This document shows, in pieces, positions 5,768 through 8,281 of a DNA stretch of 8,281 nucleotides. The position numbers were made by a program, and so were the translations under genes. This stretch comes from an uncultured Atopobium sp. Lineage in GTDB: Bacteria; Actinomycetota; Coriobacteriia; Coriobacteriales; Atopobiaceae. Location of the stretch: positions 1 to 8,281 of the forward strand of contig CALBBS010000191.1 in NCBI GenBank assembly GCA_937926845.1, given 5' to 3'. The notes below the pieces were generated by a model. It saw nothing but the letters and a program-made list of their open reading frames with translations, was not told where the DNA came from and did no database searches. How positions within the stretch are numbered: the first letter of the stretch is position 1; each line of letters begins with the position of its first letter.

Positions 5768-6808
5768 TTATACAAGTGGAATGCGCATAAAACGTGCATA
5801 CCATACGGCTCTGCGTACATAGGCATAGCGAGCTTGTGTTGTAGTAGACAAAATAGCACCAAGCAGGGCATGAGCTACCAGTCGCGGAGAAGTTGCTTCA
5901 GTGACAATAAGGTGTGCTACAGGATTAGAAAGAATCTTGACAATAAAGTTTTCTTTTTCCTCATGGCTGAGCTGGGATTCTTCGTTGAATACAGGATACA
6001 TATTCATAAGAAGTTTGCTGATCAGGTAGCGACTAATCAACTTTTGAACTTTTTTGGAGTTTGCAAAGCCAAGATGTTTGGCAAGGGCCATGAGCGCCTG
6101 ACGCTCCTGAGTAAGTTCATCCATAGAGGCAGCAATGGTTTTTTCTTCCTTGGAAGATTCCACTGGTACATCAACAAAAATTGCTTCAGGAGCGTACGTG
6201 ATGTTTTTTGCAATCTCAAAACAGTAGCCTACAAAATTGCATTCACCATCAGTCTCTGGCTCATGTTTGATATCGGTCAAAATACGCGTTGAGCACAGCT
6301 TTCCGCTCATAGATGTCAAATAAGGAAGCTGCGACTCCTCAAATACCTGCAACAATGTAGAAGCTTTTGCACCAAAAGCTTTTTTGCATTCCATAGGCGC
6401 ATTGGCGGTTTTCATGTGCGCAATAACAATATCTGCTGCTTTAGGTGAACCAACAGGACCCAAAGCGGTAGCTGCAGAATAAAGCTCCTGCAAAACGTGG
6501 GAATTAAACCTATAAGAAGGCTCAGTGGTAAGCGTATAGGCTCCGCGAGCACGACCCTGAGCAATCTCAAGCGCAACAAAATGGCTAATGCCCGATTGGC
6601 ACAAGACATCTAAACGAGGCTCTTGATTGGCAAGGTTATCTAACATGCGAGCAATCTGGGGATCGGAGCTATTGTCAACGATGATGAGCTCCCAATGAGG
6701 GTATGTCTGCTCTTGAAGTTGCCTAATTACCGTTCTAATAGCATCAGCATCATTATCAGCGGCCATGAGAACCGAAATCATATGTGGATTGTATGAGCGC
6801 TCGTGCAT
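5768..6808 (-). CDS. Degenerate family 2 glycosyltransferase-like protein
   Basis: A 346-residue protein with a GT-A type N-terminus: ISVLMAADND (11-20), TYPHWELIIVDNSSDP (35-50) and ALEIAQGRARGAYTLTTEP (79-97). In active relatives the last segment ends in a D-x-D or EPDD metal site; here it reads TEPS, with both acids lost. Later segments still echo the EpsH-like layout, with MSGKLCSTRIL (167-177) where NKLYRRELL is usual and AKNITYAPEAI (200-210) where AK.I.Y...LY is usual. I infer a divergent or inactive relative of the plus-strand gene, perhaps a regulatory partner, or an enzyme using another metal ligand. The reading frame is intact. The ATG at 6808 is chosen because GGGGGA lies 6 nt upstream; a second ATG at 6781 has no ribosome site. 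No good terminator follows in the convergent gap. Confidence 0.75.
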   Translation of the reverse strand: MHERSYNPHMISVLMAADNDADAIRTVIRQLQEQTYPHWELIIVDNSSDPQIARMLDNLANQEPRLDVLCQSGISHFVALEIAQGRARGAYTLTTEPSYRFNSHVLQELYSAATALGPVGSPKAADIVIAHMKTANAPMECKKAFGAKASTLLQVFEESQLPYLTSMSGKLCSTRILTDIKHEPETDGECNFVGYCFEIAKNITYAPEAIFVDVPVESSKEEKTIAASMDELTQERQALMALAKHLGFANSKKVQKLISRYLISKLLMNMYPVFNEESQLSHEEKENFIVKILSNPVAHLIVTEATSPRLVAHALLGAILSTTTQARYAYVRRAVWYARFMRIPLV

Positions 6809-6820
6809 TCCACATCCCCC

Positions 6821-6850
6821 AAACTGGTCCTAAATTTTAGATACCAGTTT
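6821..6850. promoter_or_regulatory. Inverted repeat just upstream of the 6808 start, possible operator
   Basis: AAACTGGT (6821-6828) and ACCAGTTT (6843-6850) are perfect 8-bp arms. Inside them CTAA/TTAG adds four more pairs around a 3-nt loop. The element sits right before the GGGGGA ribosome site. A third copy of the arm, GACCAGTTT, lies at 6937-6945. It could be a repressor operator or an mRNA hairpin controlling translation of the minus-strand gene. A TAAAAT within the element is a possible -10, without a good -35. Confidence 0.5.
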
Positions 6851-6892
6851 ACCCATAAAAAGTGAATTAAAAAGACATTTTTATTCTATCAA

Positions 6893-6930
6893 AATCTCTC
6901 CACATAACGCGTTTAACTGCTGTTATGTGG
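6893..6930 (-). terminator. Possible terminator of the LCP-like gene
   Basis: A perfect 9-bp stem, CCACATAAC (6900-6908) with GTTATGTGG (6922-6930), lies about 50 nt past the stop of the LCP-like gene. On the minus strand it is followed by AGAGATTTTGAT, a weak T-tract. It may be a poor terminator or a dyad-symmetric protein site. Confidence 0.45.
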
Positions 6931-6980
6931 ACATCTGACCAGTTTTTGAGGAGCGGCGCTACACACAACGCCCATAACGT

Positions 6981-7721
6981 CTATACGAGCATGCCAACAA
7001 GCTTTCCTAAGGCCGTAGCGTCAACGGTAGTGCCACTTGAACCTTCAACAACAGGAGCTTCATCATGCTCAAGATTAGACACGCCAATTGGCTGCACAAT
7101 CTCTACAAGCTCAAGAAGCTGATTGGGATTCATATCGGTAATCATTGAAGACAACAAACTAGAAGCATTGCTTACCAGTGAGCGAGCGCCCGAACCAGAA
7201 AGTGCCGAGATTTTCTCCCACACATCATCTGTGGCAATGATAACGTGCGTAATCTTGATGTTGGTAATAGAAGCAAGCGCGCTAATAAAAGCACTTTGGC
7301 CGTCATCTTTGTAAATATCTGCCAGTGTTTTAGCGTTTGAGTCTACTTCTGCATATACATCAGTAGGAATAGACACTATATGGCCGGTTCCCTGCGTGCG
7401 ATCAATGACCAAAAGCCGTACAGACTGAAGCGTCGACTCCCCTGCCTTAAGCGAATTTGTGCTGATAACGGCATAGGTAAGAAAGTCATCATCAGATTGT
7501 GTAGTGCCATCCGGATTGCCTGAAACACTTTGGCTCTTTACAGCCTTGTTAAGCCCATGATCTCCCAGGTGAGACTCAAGCTGCGCGCGATCCCAAAGAG
7601 TTACAACAACAATGCCTACAAGAACAGCAACAATGGCAACAACAGCAAGGCCAATCACGTTGGTATAGGGATTCTCACGCGGAACATCGCTGCGCTCAAA
7701 TCTTTCTCTTTTCCTAAACAT
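6981..7721 (-). CDS. LytR-CpsA-Psr (LCP)-like single-pass membrane protein, short and atypical
   Basis: A 246-residue protein with a basic N-terminus (MFRKRERFERSD), one transmembrane helix at about 22-43 and an extracytoplasmic rest. The segment VRLLVIDRTQGTGHIVSIPTDVYAEV (in parts, 102-126), then KTLADIYKDDGQ and NIKITHVIIATDDVW (154-168), follows the LCP order: beta strand with SIPRD, KINAAYAYGG region, and GIKIDHYV. LCP enzymes transfer lipid-linked glycopolymers to peptidoglycan. Here the SIPRD arginine is T120 and the C-terminal arginine-rich part of the domain is absent, so catalysis is doubtful. The ATG at 7721 is chosen over a GTG at 7739 because AGGGAG lies 5 nt upstream. It lies beside three glycosyltransferase genes, which fits a surface-glycan role. 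No frameshift is evident; a distinct, unrelated extracytoplasmic domain remains possible. Confidence 0.6.
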   Translation of the reverse strand: MFRKRERFERSDVPRENPYTNVIGLAVVAIVAVLVGIVVVTLWDRAQLESHLGDHGLNKAVKSQSVSGNPDGTTQSDDDFLTYAVISTNSLKAGESTLQSVRLLVIDRTQGTGHIVSIPTDVYAEVDSNAKTLADIYKDDGQSAFISALASITNIKITHVIIATDDVWEKISALSGSGARSLVSNASSLLSSMITDMNPNQLLELVEIVQPIGVSNLEHDEAPVVEGSSGTTVDATALGKLVGMLV

Positions 7722-7726
7722 ACTGG

Positions 7727-7732
7727 CTCCCT
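7727..7732 (-). promoter_or_regulatory. Ribosome binding site fixing the LCP-like gene start
   Basis: AGGGAG on the minus strand lies 5 nt before the ATG at 7721. The in-frame GTG at 7739 would place this site inside the gene and has no good site of its own. Confidence 0.65.
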
Positions 7733-7918
7733 GCCTCACTGTTCATCAGTTCTGCAAGAGCTCCTAAAAAGACGCTCTCTTCTATGATGCTATTTCTTTG
7801 CGAGGGAAACCACCGCACACAATACAAGTGGTAGAAAAGACTTCGTAAACGGCGCGAGAAGACCGATGAAGCTGGATTGGCACACAGAAACTACGACACA
7901 ATCAAGGAACCGAAAGCG

Positions 7919-8281
7919 CTACCAGGGTTGCAAAACACCCTCTGGATAGCGAACGCTCACAAACGTGAGGCCCTGAGCAGGTGCACAACTGCCAGCAGCA
8001 ATTCTATTCTGAGCAGCTAGAACCTCGTCGATCCACTCAACAGGCCTGTGACCTCGGCCAATCTCAACCAGTGTGCCCACAATCGTGCGCACCATGTTAT
8101 GCAAGAAGGCGTTGCCCGTAATATCAACTGCAATGAGTTTCTCGCCAGCCTCTTCAATTTCTTCAACGCTAAGGCGCTCCACAAAACGATGCGTTGGCTT
8201 ACCCTCGGCAGAAATTGCCTTGCAGAAGCTCTTGAAGTCGTGCTCTCCCACCAGCGCCTGTGCCGCCTTGTCCATAAGCTC
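7919..8281 (-). CDS. truA: tRNA pseudouridine synthase A, C-terminal part (cut by window end)
   Basis: TruA converts uridines 38-40 of the tRNA anticodon stem to pseudouridine. The visible 120 residues are the C-terminal part: LVGEHDFKSFCKA, then the very typical GNAFLHNMVRTIVGTLVEIG, followed by R..AG..AP.QGLTFVSVRYPEG. The catalytic aspartate lies in the N-terminal half, outside the window; the frame is still open at 8281, so the ATG at 8275 is internal. The gap of 197 bp to the LCP-like gene downstream shows no clear terminator or promoter, so the two could be co-transcribed. Confidence 0.95.
   Translation of the reverse strand, partial: ELMDKAAQALVGEHDFKSFCKAISAEGKPTHRFVERLSVEEIEEAGEKLIAVDITGNAFLHNMVRTIVGTLVEIGRGHRPVEWIDEVLAAQNRIAAGSCAPAQGLTFVSVRYPEGVLQPW

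Noticed and set aside
5741..6292. A 183-codon plus-strand frame opposite the degenerate glycosyltransferase gene
   Set aside because: No motif and no ribosome site; the minus-strand frame is longer and has recognisable GT-A features.
7714..7746. A ten-codon minus-strand frame (MNSEAGSQYV) overlapping the LCP-like start
   Set aside because: The nearest AGGAG is about 14 nt away and nothing else supports translation; it is probably chance.

Overview
The window reads as chromosomal DNA from an anaerobic, probably Gram-positive bacterium. The support is an oxygen-sensitive class III ribonucleotide reductase, tandem NrdR-type operator sites and a cell-wall polysaccharide style gene set. The protein sequences remind me of Coriobacteriia (Atopobium/Lancefieldella-like), but that is an impression, not a result. 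There are seven genes, six on the minus strand and one on the plus strand. I see no rRNA, tRNA, CRISPR array, phage or insertion sequence.

Right-to-left in transcription order, positions 774-2996 encode NrdD, the catalytic anaerobic ribonucleotide reductase, and 118-660 encode its radical-SAM activase NrdG. An intrinsic terminator and a separate palindrome lie between them, and another terminator closes the unit at 20-55. The 423-base gap upstream of nrdD (2997-3419) is rich in signals. It holds two near-consensus NrdR boxes exactly 32 bp apart over an extended -10 promoter, several inverted repeats further upstream, and a leader of about 150 nt that can fold into a compact, possibly pseudoknotted structure.

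Positions 3420-6808 hold three family-2 glycosyltransferase genes. One has a galactofuranosyl/rhamnosyl-transferase-type signature (minus strand). It is divergent from an apparently intact EpsH-like enzyme (plus strand). That enzyme converges on a third, related protein whose metal-binding acidic motif is replaced, so it may be inactive. A 13-bp tandem repeat follows the stop codon of the plus-strand gene.

Positions 6981-7721 encode a single-pass membrane protein resembling the LytR-CpsA-Psr (LCP) family, which attaches glycopolymers to peptidoglycan. It is short and lacks the usual SIPRD arginine. The window ends inside truA (tRNA pseudouridine synthase A). The glycosyltransferases and the LCP-like protein together suggest synthesis and attachment of a surface glycan. 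Two of the four look catalytically degenerate, which is the main oddity among the proteins. The nrdD leader is the most interesting non-coding signal.
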